Under the pieces are notes generated by a model. That model worked only from the letters and a program-made list of their open reading frames with translations, did not search any database and was not told the DNA's origin. From an uncultured Ignavibacteriota bacterium (GTDB lineage Bacteria > Bacteroidota > Ignavibacteria > Tepidaquicellales > Tepidaquicellaceae): 9,125 nucleotides of DNA. The stretch lies in NCBI GenBank assembly GCA_937959065.1, contig CALGOI010000305.1, positions 1 to 9,125 on the forward strand, read 5' to 3'. The position numbers and the translations under genes are program-made. This document shows, in pieces, positions 1-7,904 of the stretch (position 1 is its first letter; each line of letters opens with the position of its first letter).

Positions 1-2913
1 ACGGCTTAGCGATATTGAACTGGTTCCGATAGCAGATTTGTATTCAACAAGTCTTAGGTTTTCAAATTTAACTTTACCTTCGAATTTCGTTGCTACCTGT
101 GACTGAGCAATAATCTTACTTGCTGTACCACCGATGTGGAAAGTTCTAAGTGTAAGCTGAGTACCCGGCTCACCGATTGACTGAGCCGCGATGATACCCA
201 CTGCTTCACCTTTTTCCACCATCTTACCTGTTGCAAGATTCCTACCGTAACATTTAGCGCAAACACCACGCTTGGACTCACAGGTCAGTACCGACCTGAT
301 CTCAACTACATCCACCGGTGAATCGGAAATTGCATCGGCGACCTCTTCGGTTATCTCTTCACCTGCTTTAACCATCACTTCTTTAGTGAGCGGGTTAACT
401 ACATCGTGAGTCGATACCCTTCCGAGTATTCTTTCTGCGAGAGTTTCCTTGATATCTTCACCTTCTTTCAGTGCTTCTGTTTCAACACCTCTGATCGTAC
501 CGCAGTCGTCTTCGGATATAATAACATCCTGAGCAACGTCCACAAGTCTCCTTGTAAGGTACCCCGCGTCAGCAGTTTTTAATGCTGTATCAGCAAGACC
601 TTTTCTGGCACCGTGAGTCGAGATAAAGTACTCGAGAATCGATAGACCTTCCTTAAAGTTAGCAAGGATAGGGTTCTCGATGATCTCACCTGCTTGTCCA
701 GTCAATGATTTCTGAGGCTTCTGCATAAGACCTCTCATACCGGCAAGCTGGCTAACCTGGTCAGCCGAACCTCTCGCGCCAGAGTCGATCATCATATGCA
801 GCGAGTTAAATCCGTTCTTAGATCTGGTAAGATTGGTCATAAGCTCTCTCTTAACTTCGTCTCTAACGTGTGTCCAGATATCGATAACTTTGTTATACCT
901 TTCGTTCTCAGAGATAATACCTCTTCTCTTCGATTTTTCGATAACATCTACTCTCTTTTGAGCTTCATCGATAATCTCCCATTTATTGTTGGGGATCTCG
1001 ATATCGTCGATATTTACCGACAGACCGCCTAACGTAGAATATATAAATCCGATCTCTTTCAGGTCGTCGAGGAACTGTGCTGTTCTCAGGTTACCAACCT
1101 TCTTGTAGATCATTCCTATAATTTCATAGATCTTTTTCTTCTTTAACAACTCGTTAATGTAAGGCACTTCTTCAGGTACTATCTGGTTAAAGATAACCCT
1201 TCCAACAGTTGTTTCAATGATTTTTCCTTTTATCCTTACCTTAATCGCAGCGTGTAATCCAACTCTTCTCATATCATATGCAAGTATAACTTCCTCAGGA
1301 GAACCGAACATCATGCCTTCACCGACATCACCTTTCATTTCCTTGGTAACATAGTAACAACCAAGGATCATCTCCTGGTTAGGTACGATAATCGGGTTAC
1401 CGTTCTGTGGTGAAAGGATATTGTGTGATGAAAGCATCAGCACACCTGCTTCAAGCTGTGCATCGTATGACAATGGCACGTGAACAGCCATCTGGTCACC
1501 GTCAAAGTCAGCATTGAATGCAGTACATACCAGCGGGTGAAGCGTTATAGCTTTACCTTCGATAAGTACCGGTTGGAACGCCTGGATACTGAGCCTGTGA
1601 AGCGTCGGTGCACGGTTAAGCATAACCGGGTGTCCGTCGATCACATTCTCAAGAATATCCCATACTTCAGGAGTTCTTCTGTCGATTAGCTTTTTAGCGC
1701 TCTTAACAGTTTTTACGTAATCCCTGTCTATTAATCTTCTTATTACAAACGGCTTAAACAGCTCCAATGCGATGTCTTTAGGAAGACCGCACTGATGGAG
1801 TTTTAATTCCGGCCCTACAACGATAACCGAACGTCCGGAGTAATCAACCCTCTTACCAAGAAGGTTCTGTCTGAAACGTCCCTGTTTACCCTTGAGGATA
1901 TCGGAAAGAGATTTAAGAGCCCTGTTTTCGGCTTTAACAGCTGTTACTCTTCTTGAGTTATCGAGCAGAGCATCAACTGCTTCCTGGAGCATTCTCTTTT
2001 CGTTCCTTAGAATAACTTCAGGAGCTTTGATCTCCATTAATCTCTTAAGCCTGTTATTCCTGATAATAACCCTTCTGTAAAGGTCGTTAAGGTCACTTGT
2101 TGCGAACCTTCCACCTTCCAATGGAACAAGCGGTCGTAATTCCGGCGGAATAACCGGGATAACGTCGAGCACCATCCATTCGGGTTTATTAGGCCTGTCA
2201 TCCTCTGACTTCCTGAAAGACTCGAGTACTCTCAATCGCTTGATGTTCTCGTTCTTTTTAAGAGCCGAAGGATTATCTTTTAATTCTTCTCTTAATCTTA
2301 TTGTCTCTTCGTCGATCTTTATTCTCTTGAGAAGCTCCTTAACCGCGACTCCGCCCTGGTCAGCATAGAACTTGTTAGGGTCGTCATTCGGAAGATCCAT
2401 CTCTTCATCAGTCATATTATCGACTATCTCGTTGTATTCCTCTTCCGTTATAAAATCAAGCATCTTATACTTGGTCTTACCCGGATTGATTACAACGTAT
2501 GTTTCATAGTATATTATCTTTTCAAGATCTTTATTAGAGATACCAAGTACATAACCAATCTTTGAAGGCAATGACCTGAAATACCAGATATGCACCACGG
2601 GAACTGACAACGCGATGTGCCCCATTCTTTCCCTTCTGACGCTCTTCATATTGACTTCTACACCGCATCTATCGCAAACTATACCTTTATACCTGATACC
2701 TTTGTATTTTCCGCAGTGACATTCCCAGTCTTTTACCGGTCCGAAGATCTTTTCACAGAATAAACCGTCTTTGTCCGGTTTGAAAGTTCTGTAGTTGATG
2801 GTTTCCGGCTTGGTCACTTCACCGTATGAACTCGCGGTGATCGACTCGGTAGAAGCAAGGTTTATCGAGATCTTGTTAAAACGTTTTGGCTTCTTTTCTG
2901 TTTTTATTGCCAT
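1..2913 (-). CDS. rpoC: DNA-directed RNA polymerase subunit beta' (partial, 3' end outside the window)
   Basis: RpoC is the catalytic beta' subunit of RNA polymerase. The frame is open from ATG at 2913 to the window edge and gives 971 residues of a protein usually near 1400. Visible landmarks: N-terminal zinc-binding Cys65, Cys67, Cys80 and Cys83; switch-region motif RFRQNLLGKRVDYSGR at 346-361; the catalytic Mg motif NADFDGD at 467-473 (Asp469, 471, 473); bridge-helix segment GLADTALKTADAGYLTRRLV at 772-791; second zinc site Cys804, Cys878, Cys885, Cys888; and the start of the trigger loop, GEAVGIIAAQSIGEPGTQLT, at 902-921. Numbering runs about 5 below E. coli at the first zinc site and about 10 below at the second. 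After HIGG (926-929) the chain does not go on to DITQGLPR, so an SI3-like insertion begins here. GGAG lies 7 bases before the ATG, and rpoB ends 65 bases upstream, so co-transcription is expected. Confidence 0.98.
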   Translation of the reverse strand, partial: MAIKTEKKPKRFNKISINLASTESITASSYGEVTKPETINYRTFKPDKDGLFCEKIFGPVKDWECHCGKYKGIRYKGIVCDRCGVEVNMKSVRRERMGHIALSVPVVHIWYFRSLPSKIGYVLGISNKDLEKIIYYETYVVINPGKTKYKMLDFITEEEYNEIVDNMTDEEMDLPNDDPNKFYADQGGVAVKELLKRIKIDEETIRLREELKDNPSALKKNENIKRLRVLESFRKSEDDRPNKPEWMVLDVIPVIPPELRPLVPLEGGRFATSDLNDLYRRVIIRNNRLKRLMEIKAPEVILRNEKRMLQEAVDALLDNSRRVTAVKAENRALKSLSDILKGKQGRFRQNLLGKRVDYSGRSVIVVGPELKLHQCGLPKDIALELFKPFVIRRLIDRDYVKTVKSAKKLIDRRTPEVWDILENVIDGHPVMLNRAPTLHRLSIQAFQPVLIEGKAITLHPLVCTAFNADFDGDQMAVHVPLSYDAQLEAGVLMLSSHNILSPQNGNPIIVPNQEMILGCYYVTKEMKGDVGEGMMFGSPEEVILAYDMRRVGLHAAIKVRIKGKIIETTVGRVIFNQIVPEEVPYINELLKKKKIYEIIGMIYKKVGNLRTAQFLDDLKEIGFIYSTLGGLSVNIDDIEIPNNKWEIIDEAQKRVDVIEKSKRRGIISENERYNKVIDIWTHVRDEVKRELMTNLTRSKNGFNSLHMMIDSGARGSADQVSQLAGMRGLMQKPQKSLTGQAGEIIENPILANFKEGLSILEYFISTHGARKGLADTALKTADAGYLTRRLVDVAQDVIISEDDCGTIRGVETEALKEGEDIKETLAERILGRVSTHDVVNPLTKEVMVKAGEEITEEVADAISDSPVDVVEIRSVLTCESKRGVCAKCYGRNLATGKMVEKGEAVGIIAAQSIGEPGTQLTLRTFHIGGTASKIIAQSQVATKFEGKVKFENLRLVEYKSAIGTSSISLSR

Positions 2914-2920
2914 GATTACT

Positions 2921-2924
2921 CTCC
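2921..2924 (-). promoter_or_regulatory. Ribosome binding site of rpoC
   Basis: On the coding strand GGAG sits 7 bases before the ATG at 2913. It supports that start, as does the normal N-terminus MAIKTEKKPKRFNKI. The rest of the 65-base rpoB-rpoC spacer is AT-rich, with an imperfect repeat of AAAATT at about 2931-2950. I see no convincing terminator or promoter in it. Confidence 0.65.
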
Positions 2925-2978
2925 GGTTTTTAAAATTTTAATTTTAATTTTCGTTTATCTTTTCCTGGCACATCGTCA

Positions 2979-5900
2979 TCAGTCGAGATTTATATCAAGA
3001 CATAAACCTTGTAACTCCTTCAGAAGTACGTTGAAGGATTCGGGGATGCCCGGTTCAGGCAGGTTTTCCCCTTTAATTATAGATTCATATACTTTACTTC
3101 TACCCTGGACATCATCACTTTTTACGGTCAGCATTTCCTGCAGTACGTTTCCTGCGCCGTAACCCTGTAATGCCCAGCACTCCATCTCTCCGAACCTCTG
3201 TCCGCCAAACTGAGCTTTACCGCCCAATGGCTGCTGAGTGATCAGTGAGTATGGTCCGATAGACCTGGCATGAATCTTATCATCAACAAGGTGAGACAGT
3301 TTTAACATATAGATGTAACCCACAGTTACCATCTGGTCGAATTTCTCACCTGTTCTACCGTCGAATAATTCAGTTCTTGAATTTGTCGGCAGGTCAGCAT
3401 TAGTAAGGGATTTTTCGATCTCTTCTACACTTGCACCGTCAAATATCGGGGTTGCAAATTTAACACCCAATAAATGAGCTGCCCATCCAAGAGCTGTTTC
3501 ATACAGCTGTCCAAGGTTCATCCTCGATGGTACACCCAGAGGGTTGAGGATAATGTCAACCGGCGTTCCATCCGGCATGAACGGCATGTCTTCAATGGGT
3601 ACTATCTTTGCAACAACACCCTTGTTTCCGTGCCTTCCTGCCATCTTATCACCTACGGATAGCTTTCTCTTCTTGGCAACGTAAACTTTTGCAAGTTTGA
3701 CAACCCCTGTTGGAAGTTCGTCACCAAGTGTTACTTTTACTTTTAATCTTTTATACTTCTCTTCTATTTCGTTTATCTTGTACTTATAGTTCTTATATAT
3801 ATCAGGAAGAAGCTCATTCGACCTCTTGTTGCTGACCCATTCACTGTTATAATCAAAATCATTCAGATCATGTGTCTTCTTTTCCACCATTGTGGTAAAA
3901 GTGTCTTTCTTGAAGTGAACACCGCTTCTTATAGCCATGTTGCCTTTTATGTCTCTTACACCTGTCGAGTCTTTTCCGTTTAAAAGAATTCCGAGCTTTT
4001 CAGCAAACTTATTTGTCGCATCCTTTAGCTCTTCTTTCCTTTGTGATTCATACCTGTCGATCCTCTTCTTCTCTTCACGTTTGCTTTCGGTATCTCTTGT
4101 CTTTCTTGAGAATAGCTTCCTGTTAATAACGATACCTTTTAGTCCGGGAGGAGCTTTAAGCGAAGCATCCTTAACGTCACCGGCTTTATCACCAAAGATT
4201 GCTCTTAAAAGCTTCTCTTCAGGTGTCGGCTCTGTTTCACCTTTCGGTGTTACTTTACCGATAAGAATGTCGCCTTCTTTAACTTCAGCACCCACTCTTA
4301 TAATACCGTTTTCGTCGAGATCTTTAGTTGCTTCTTCACTTACGTTTGGAATTTCTTTCGTAAGTTCTTCTTCACCTCTTTTTGTGTCCCTGACTTCAAG
4401 GCTGAACTCCTCGATGTGAACTGAAGTGTAAACGTCTTTAGATACTATCCTCTCACTGATGATAATAGCATCCTCATAGTTGTAACCTCTCCAGGGCATA
4501 AACGCTACGAGAACGTTTCTTCCGAGTGCAAGTTCACCCATATCTGTTGATGAACCGTCAGCAAGAATATCACCTTTTTTCACCCTCTGACCTTCGATAA
4601 CTATGGGTCTCTGGTTAATAGCTGTATCCTGGTTAGTTCTGAGGAATTTTGTAAGTCTGTATTCTACTCTTTGTACATCTTCGAAATTCAATAAATTCTC
4701 TTCTGAATCTTCTCTAATATTGTACTTAACTATGATTCTATCTGCTGAAACATATTCAACTATACCATCGGCTTCGGCAGCGATCATAGATCTTGAATCC
4801 CTTGCTACTATTTCCTCAAAGCCTGTTCCAACGAACGGTGCTTCCGGTCTTAATAGAGGTACTGCCTGCCTCTGCATATTACTTCCCATCAGTGCTCTGT
4901 TAGCGTCATCGTGCTCAAGGAATGGAATCAATGCCGCAGCAGCGCTAACGATCTGGTTGGTCGCGATATCCATATATTCCACTTCATCCGGTCCGAGCAT
5001 CGGGAAGTCCCCTCTGAATCTTGCTCTTACCTTCTCATTCATAAAGTTACCTTTATTGTCCAGCGGCTCGTTTGCCTGTGCGATCTTGTAATGGTCTTCG
5101 ATCTCTGCTGAAAGGTAATCTATATCATCTGTTACTTTTCCGTTTACTACTTTTCTATAAGGTGTCTCAATGAATCCAAGCTCGTTGATCCTTGCGTGGA
5201 TACAAAGAGATGAGATAAGACCGATGTTGGGACCTTCCGGAGTTTCGATTGGGCAAAGTCGGCCGTAGTGAGTATAGTGTACGTCACGCACCTCAAAGCC
5301 TGCTCTTTCTCTTGAAAGACCGCCCGGTCCAAGAGCACTGATCCTTCTCTTGTGAGTCATCTCTGACAGCGGGTTAGTCTGGTCCATGAACTGCGACAAC
5401 TGGCTGGTTCCGAAAAATGATGCCAGCGCGCTGGTTATTGGTCTCGCGCTGATGAGTCTCGACGGAGTCAAACTATCCTCGTCGTGAATGCTCATCTTCT
5501 CTCTTATAGTTCTGATCATCCTTGAAAGACCGAGTCCGAACTGCTGAGCTAACTGCTCGCTGACAGTCCTTACTCTTCTGTTTCCAAGGTGGTCGATATC
5601 ATCGACTGCCATCTTACCGTCAGATAAGTCTCTTATGTAGCTGATGATCTCAACAATATCTTCTAATGTTAATATAGTAATGTGCGGGTCGATTGTAAGA
5701 CCAAGCTTGTAATTGATCTTGTAACGGCCGACACTTCCAAGGTCATATTTCTTTGGATTAAAGAACAGCTTCTCGATGTAGCTCTTTGCTGTTTCAGCGT
5801 CAGTCTCCATCATCAGCTTGCTCTTCTTGCCGCCAATCTTATCCAGCTCAGCAGCTTTTTCTACTAATATATCGCTCTCTTCATCATCACTCATGATGGT

Positions 5901-6818
5901 ATTATAGATAATTATCTCACCATCTGTTGCATCTGCTTTTAATAACTTAAGTTCTTTTACTTTTCCGTTGAGGATAGTAACAAGATGTTCCTGTGACAAG
6001 GCGGTATTCTCATGTATTTCAAGATCGTCACCCGTCTCTTTGTTTATCACATTTTCTACCACTACCCTGTTCTCATAGTCCAGGTAATTGCTGTTGGTTA
6101 CACTAACTGTATCCACAAGTCCGAAGAGTTCCAGCATCTGTGACTTCTCATTAAAGCCAAGAGCTTTAAGCAGTGTAGAGAAATAGAATTTCTTCTTTCT
6201 GTCTACATAAGCATAAAGCAGGTCATTGATATCGGTAGTAAATTCCACCCATGAACCTTTGTAAGGGATAACCCTTGCTGAAAACAGCTTAGTACCGTTT
6301 GCATGTGTGGATTCACTGAATACAACGCCCGGAGACCTGTGCAGCTGGCTGACAATCACCCTCTCTGCGCCGTTAATTATAAAACTTCCTCTCGGAGTCA
6401 TATAAGGCAGATTGCCGAGATACACATCCTGCTCGAGTACATAGTTGTACTCTTTCGCAGCCGCGTTCGGCTTTGTGGATAATCTCAGCTTAACCTTAAT
6501 AGGTACTGCATATGTCAAACCCTGCTCCTGGCACTCTATAATAGAGTAAGGTGGTTTTTCTACATAGTACTCGACAAACTCAAGTATCGCTGTTTCCCTG
6601 GAATCGGTAATCGGGAAATTATCTTCAAATACTTTTTGTAATCCTTGAGATTTTCTCTTGTTAACAGGAACGTTCTCTTGGAGGAAATCCATATAGGATT
6701 GAACTTGAACGTCTAATAGATCACCCGGCTCGCTCGTAAGATTCGATTTCGAAAATGTTAACCTGTCGTTTTTATCATTGATGGGCCGCAAACCCAACTT
6801 TACTGCGCTTTCTGGCAT
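2979..6818 (-). CDS. rpoB: DNA-directed RNA polymerase subunit beta
   Basis: Complete 1279-residue beta subunit, which with beta' forms the RNA polymerase active centre and is the rifampicin target. Landmarks: NGAERVIVSQLHRSPG at 149-164; the rifampicin region from Gln473 (E. coli 510) to Leu496 (E. coli 533), containing SQFMDQTNPLSEMTHKRRIS; then YGRLCPIETPEGPNIGL. Active-site lysines Lys1058 and Lys1066 lie in GDKMAGRHGNKG (E. coli K1065 and K1073). The C-terminal clamp part includes GGKAQFGGQRFGEMECWAL and ends PESFNVLLKELQGLCLDINLD-like before TGA. Asp479, His489 and Ser494 match the drug-sensitive residues D516, H526 and S531. A lysine/glutamate-rich insertion of roughly 130 residues (about 904-1035) lies where E. 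coli has its own beta insertion (SI2). The start is fixed by a strong GGAGGAG upstream. The gene is 1279 residues against 1342 in E. coli and about 1190 in Bacillus. Confidence 0.99.
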   Translation of the reverse strand: MPESAVKLGLRPINDKNDRLTFSKSNLTSEPGDLLDVQVQSYMDFLQENVPVNKRKSQGLQKVFEDNFPITDSRETAILEFVEYYVEKPPYSIIECQEQGLTYAVPIKVKLRLSTKPNAAAKEYNYVLEQDVYLGNLPYMTPRGSFIINGAERVIVSQLHRSPGVVFSESTHANGTKLFSARVIPYKGSWVEFTTDINDLLYAYVDRKKKFYFSTLLKALGFNEKSQMLELFGLVDTVSVTNSNYLDYENRVVVENVINKETGDDLEIHENTALSQEHLVTILNGKVKELKLLKADATDGEIIIYNTIMSDDEESDILVEKAAELDKIGGKKSKLMMETDAETAKSYIEKLFFNPKKYDLGSVGRYKINYKLGLTIDPHITILTLEDIVEIISYIRDLSDGKMAVDDIDHLGNRRVRTVSEQLAQQFGLGLSRMIRTIREKMSIHDEDSLTPSRLISARPITSALASFFGTSQLSQFMDQTNPLSEMTHKRRISALGPGGLSRERAGFEVRDVHYTHYGRLCPIETPEGPNIGLISSLCIHARINELGFIETPYRKVVNGKVTDDIDYLSAEIEDHYKIAQANEPLDNKGNFMNEKVRARFRGDFPMLGPDEVEYMDIATNQIVSAAAALIPFLEHDDANRALMGSNMQRQAVPLLRPEAPFVGTGFEEIVARDSRSMIAAEADGIVEYVSADRIIVKYNIREDSEENLLNFEDVQRVEYRLTKFLRTNQDTAINQRPIVIEGQRVKKGDILADGSSTDMGELALGRNVLVAFMPWRGYNYEDAIIISERIVSKDVYTSVHIEEFSLEVRDTKRGEEELTKEIPNVSEEATKDLDENGIIRVGAEVKEGDILIGKVTPKGETEPTPEEKLLRAIFGDKAGDVKDASLKAPPGLKGIVINRKLFSRKTRDTESKREEKKRIDRYESQRKEELKDATNKFAEKLGILLNGKDSTGVRDIKGNMAIRSGVHFKKDTFTTMVEKKTHDLNDFDYNSEWVSNKRSNELLPDIYKNYKYKINEIEEKYKRLKVKVTLGDELPTGVVKLAKVYVAKKRKLSVGDKMAGRHGNKGVVAKIVPIEDMPFMPDGTPVDIILNPLGVPSRMNLGQLYETALGWAAHLLGVKFATPIFDGASVEEIEKSLTNADLPTNSRTELFDGRTGEKFDQMVTVGYIYMLKLSHLVDDKIHARSIGPYSLITQQPLGGKAQFGGQRFGEMECWALQGYGAGNVLQEMLTVKSDDVQGRSKVYESIIKGENLPEPGIPESFNVLLKELQGLCLDINLD

Positions 6819-6823
6819 GTTTG

Positions 6824-6830
6824 CTCCTCC
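6824..6830 (-). promoter_or_regulatory. Strong ribosome binding site of rpoB
   Basis: GGAGGAG on the coding strand, 5 bases before the ATG at 6818, is the strongest Shine-Dalgarno match in the window. It fixes the rpoB start and suggests that rpoB is initiated independently rather than by coupling to rplL, whose stop is 116 bases upstream. Confidence 0.85.
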
Positions 6831-6840
6831 GTGAAATTAA

Positions 6841-6881
6841 ATGAACAATCCCGGCTCGGTTTTTCGAGCGGGATCATTCAT
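6841..6881 (-). promoter_or_regulatory. Long hairpin in the rplL-rpoB spacer (possible attenuator or processing site)
   Basis: Read on the plus strand, the stem is ATGAA/TTCAT, a CA/CA internal loop, ATCCCG/CGGGAT, one bulged G, CTCG/CGAG and a 6-base loop (6859-6864). That makes 15 base pairs. On the message it ends 10 bases before the rpoB Shine-Dalgarno. No run of U follows it, so it does not look like a simple intrinsic terminator. In E. coli the same spacer holds a partial attenuator and an RNase III cleavage site; assigning either role here is inference. The rest of the spacer (6882-6934) contains a 15-base inverted repeat at 6897-6911 and no promoter I can defend. Confidence 0.6.
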
Positions 6882-6934
6882 ATTAAAAGGTGTACAATTC
6901 AAATTTTGAATGTTGGAAATGATTTAGTTTCGGT

Positions 6935-7315
6935 TTACTTCAATTCAACCTTAGCACCTGCTGCTTCGAGTTCAGCTTTAAGCTTTTCAGCTTCTTCCTT
7001 AGACACGTTTTCTTTAACTGCCTTTGGAGCTCCCTCTACTAATTGCTTTGCTTCGGTCAGTCCGAGACCTGTTGCAGCTTTTACTGCTTTGATCACATTG
7101 ATCTTTTGAGCACCTGCATCCACGAGTTCAACAGTAAATTCTGTTTTCTCTTCTGCAGCTGCGCCTGCGCCGCCGTCACCTGCCGGCATCATGCCGCCCA
7201 TCATTACAGGGGCTGCTGCCTGCACATCAAATTTTTCTTCCAGCGCTTTTTTAAGTTCGGATGCTTCGGATAGAGTTAGTTTCGATATCGCATCAACTAA
7301 TTCTTCTACTGACAT
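6935..7315 (-). CDS. rplL: Large-subunit ribosomal protein L7/L12 (bL12)
   Basis: L7/L12 is the multi-copy, dimeric stalk protein that recruits and activates translation GTPases (EF-Tu, EF-G, IF2, RF3). It has 126 residues, normal for the family (E. coli 121). The N-terminal dimerisation and L10-binding helices span about 1-32. A flexible Ala/Gly/Met-rich hinge follows at about 33-56 (AAAPVMMGGMMPAGDGGAGA). The globular C-terminal domain runs from about 58 to 126. The factor-binding face is conserved: Lys71, Ile75, Lys76, Lys79 and Lys90 within KINVIKAVKAATGLGLTEAK, followed by LVEGAPK. The start has AAGGA 7 bases upstream. It follows rplJ by 52 bases, as expected for a pair whose products form one complex. 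The hinge is rich in Met and Gly compared with the Ala-dominated hinge of E. coli. Confidence 0.98.
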   Translation of the reverse strand: MSVEELVDAISKLTLSEASELKKALEEKFDVQAAAPVMMGGMMPAGDGGAGAAAEEKTEFTVELVDAGAQKINVIKAVKAATGLGLTEAKQLVEGAPKAVKENVSKEEAEKLKAELEAAGAKVELK

Positions 7316-7322
7316 TTTATAT

Positions 7323-7327
7323 TCCTT
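7323..7327 (-). promoter_or_regulatory. Ribosome binding site of rplL
   Basis: AAGGA on the coding strand, 7 bases before the ATG at 7315, supports that start. The rest of the 52-base spacer is very AT-rich. A short CGGT/ACCG stem overlaps the rplJ stop codon; it is too small to call a terminator. Confidence 0.6.
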
Positions 7328-7367
7328 TATTTATTAATTATTTAAATTTTCGATTTAATGCCGGTGA

Positions 7368-7904
7368 TTAACCGTTGTTTTGTTTCTTAGCAACCTCTTC
7401 TATTACGCTGAATAAGTCTCTCATCGTTGCGTTGATAGCTCCAACGATACCGCTTGCAGGGTAATTAATAGAATGAATAATTCCCGCAATAAGTTCCTCT
7501 TTGGATTGAAGAGATGCTAATTGTTTTAACTTATCTGAGCTGTAGAATTCGTTCTCTACAAGGGCAAGCTTGAATGCAGGCTTTTCCTTATCGTCGATGA
7601 ACTTCTTCAGGATCTTTGCCGGTGCTACAGGGTCATCGATAGTAAATGCAATACTGGTTGGCCCTTTTAGCGTTTCGGCAAATTTGTCTGAAAATTCAGA
7701 ATACTTTTCCGACTCCTTTAATGCTCTGAGTGCAAGCGTGTTCTTTACTACTCTGTATTTGACGTTAGCTTTGTAGAACTGGTCGCGTAATTCTTCTACG
7801 TCTGCGACCGACATTCCAGTAAAGTCTGTCAAATACAACGCGTTCGCGCTGTCGAACATATCCTTCAGCTCGTTGGTTAAATCAATCTTTTGCTGTTTGT
7901 CCAT
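7368..7904 (-). CDS. rplJ: Large-subunit ribosomal protein L10 (uL10)
   Basis: L10 anchors the L7/L12 dimers to 23S rRNA at the base of the stalk. In E. coli the L10-L12 complex also represses translation of its own message. The protein has 178 residues, against 165 in E. coli. The N-terminal rRNA-binding domain shows ALYLTDFTGMSVADVEELR (about 22-40), YRVVKNTLALRAL (about 50-62) and LKGPTSIAF (about 79-87), all typical. The segment SKEELIAGIIHSINYPASGI leads into a C-terminal helix, VGAINATMRDLFSVIEEVAK, ending in KQNNG. That helix is the L7/L12 attachment site, and it is about 8 residues longer than in E. coli, so it may carry a third dimer. The only Shine-Dalgarno-like bases before the ATG (GAG at 7918-7916) can be paired in a small hairpin. 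It lies 134 bases after rplA and 52 before rplL. Confidence 0.98.
   Translation of the reverse strand: MDKQQKIDLTNELKDMFDSANALYLTDFTGMSVADVEELRDQFYKANVKYRVVKNTLALRALKESEKYSEFSDKFAETLKGPTSIAFTIDDPVAPAKILKKFIDDKEKPAFKLALVENEFYSSDKLKQLASLQSKEELIAGIIHSINYPASGIVGAINATMRDLFSVIEEVAKKQNNG

Noticed and set aside
2949..2975. Nine-codon open frame (MCQEKINEN) beginning 3 bases past the rpoB stop
   Set aside because: Too short, no ribosome binding site, and the spacer is low-complexity AT-rich DNA.
3937..5091. Plus-strand open frames of 160 and 162 codons opposite rpoB
   Set aside because: They are antisense to a fully conserved rpoB, are Ser/Leu/Phe-rich as expected from its complement, and have no recognisable family or start signal.
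6876..6911. Promoter for rpoB built on TTGAAT and TATGAA
   Set aside because: The spacing between the boxes is about 14 bases and the -10 match is poor; the hairpin would overlap the start region.
6831..7273. Plus-strand open frames opposite rplL
   Set aside because: Cys/Phe- or Ala/Ser-rich complements of the L7/L12 gene; no family resemblance and no ribosome binding site of note.
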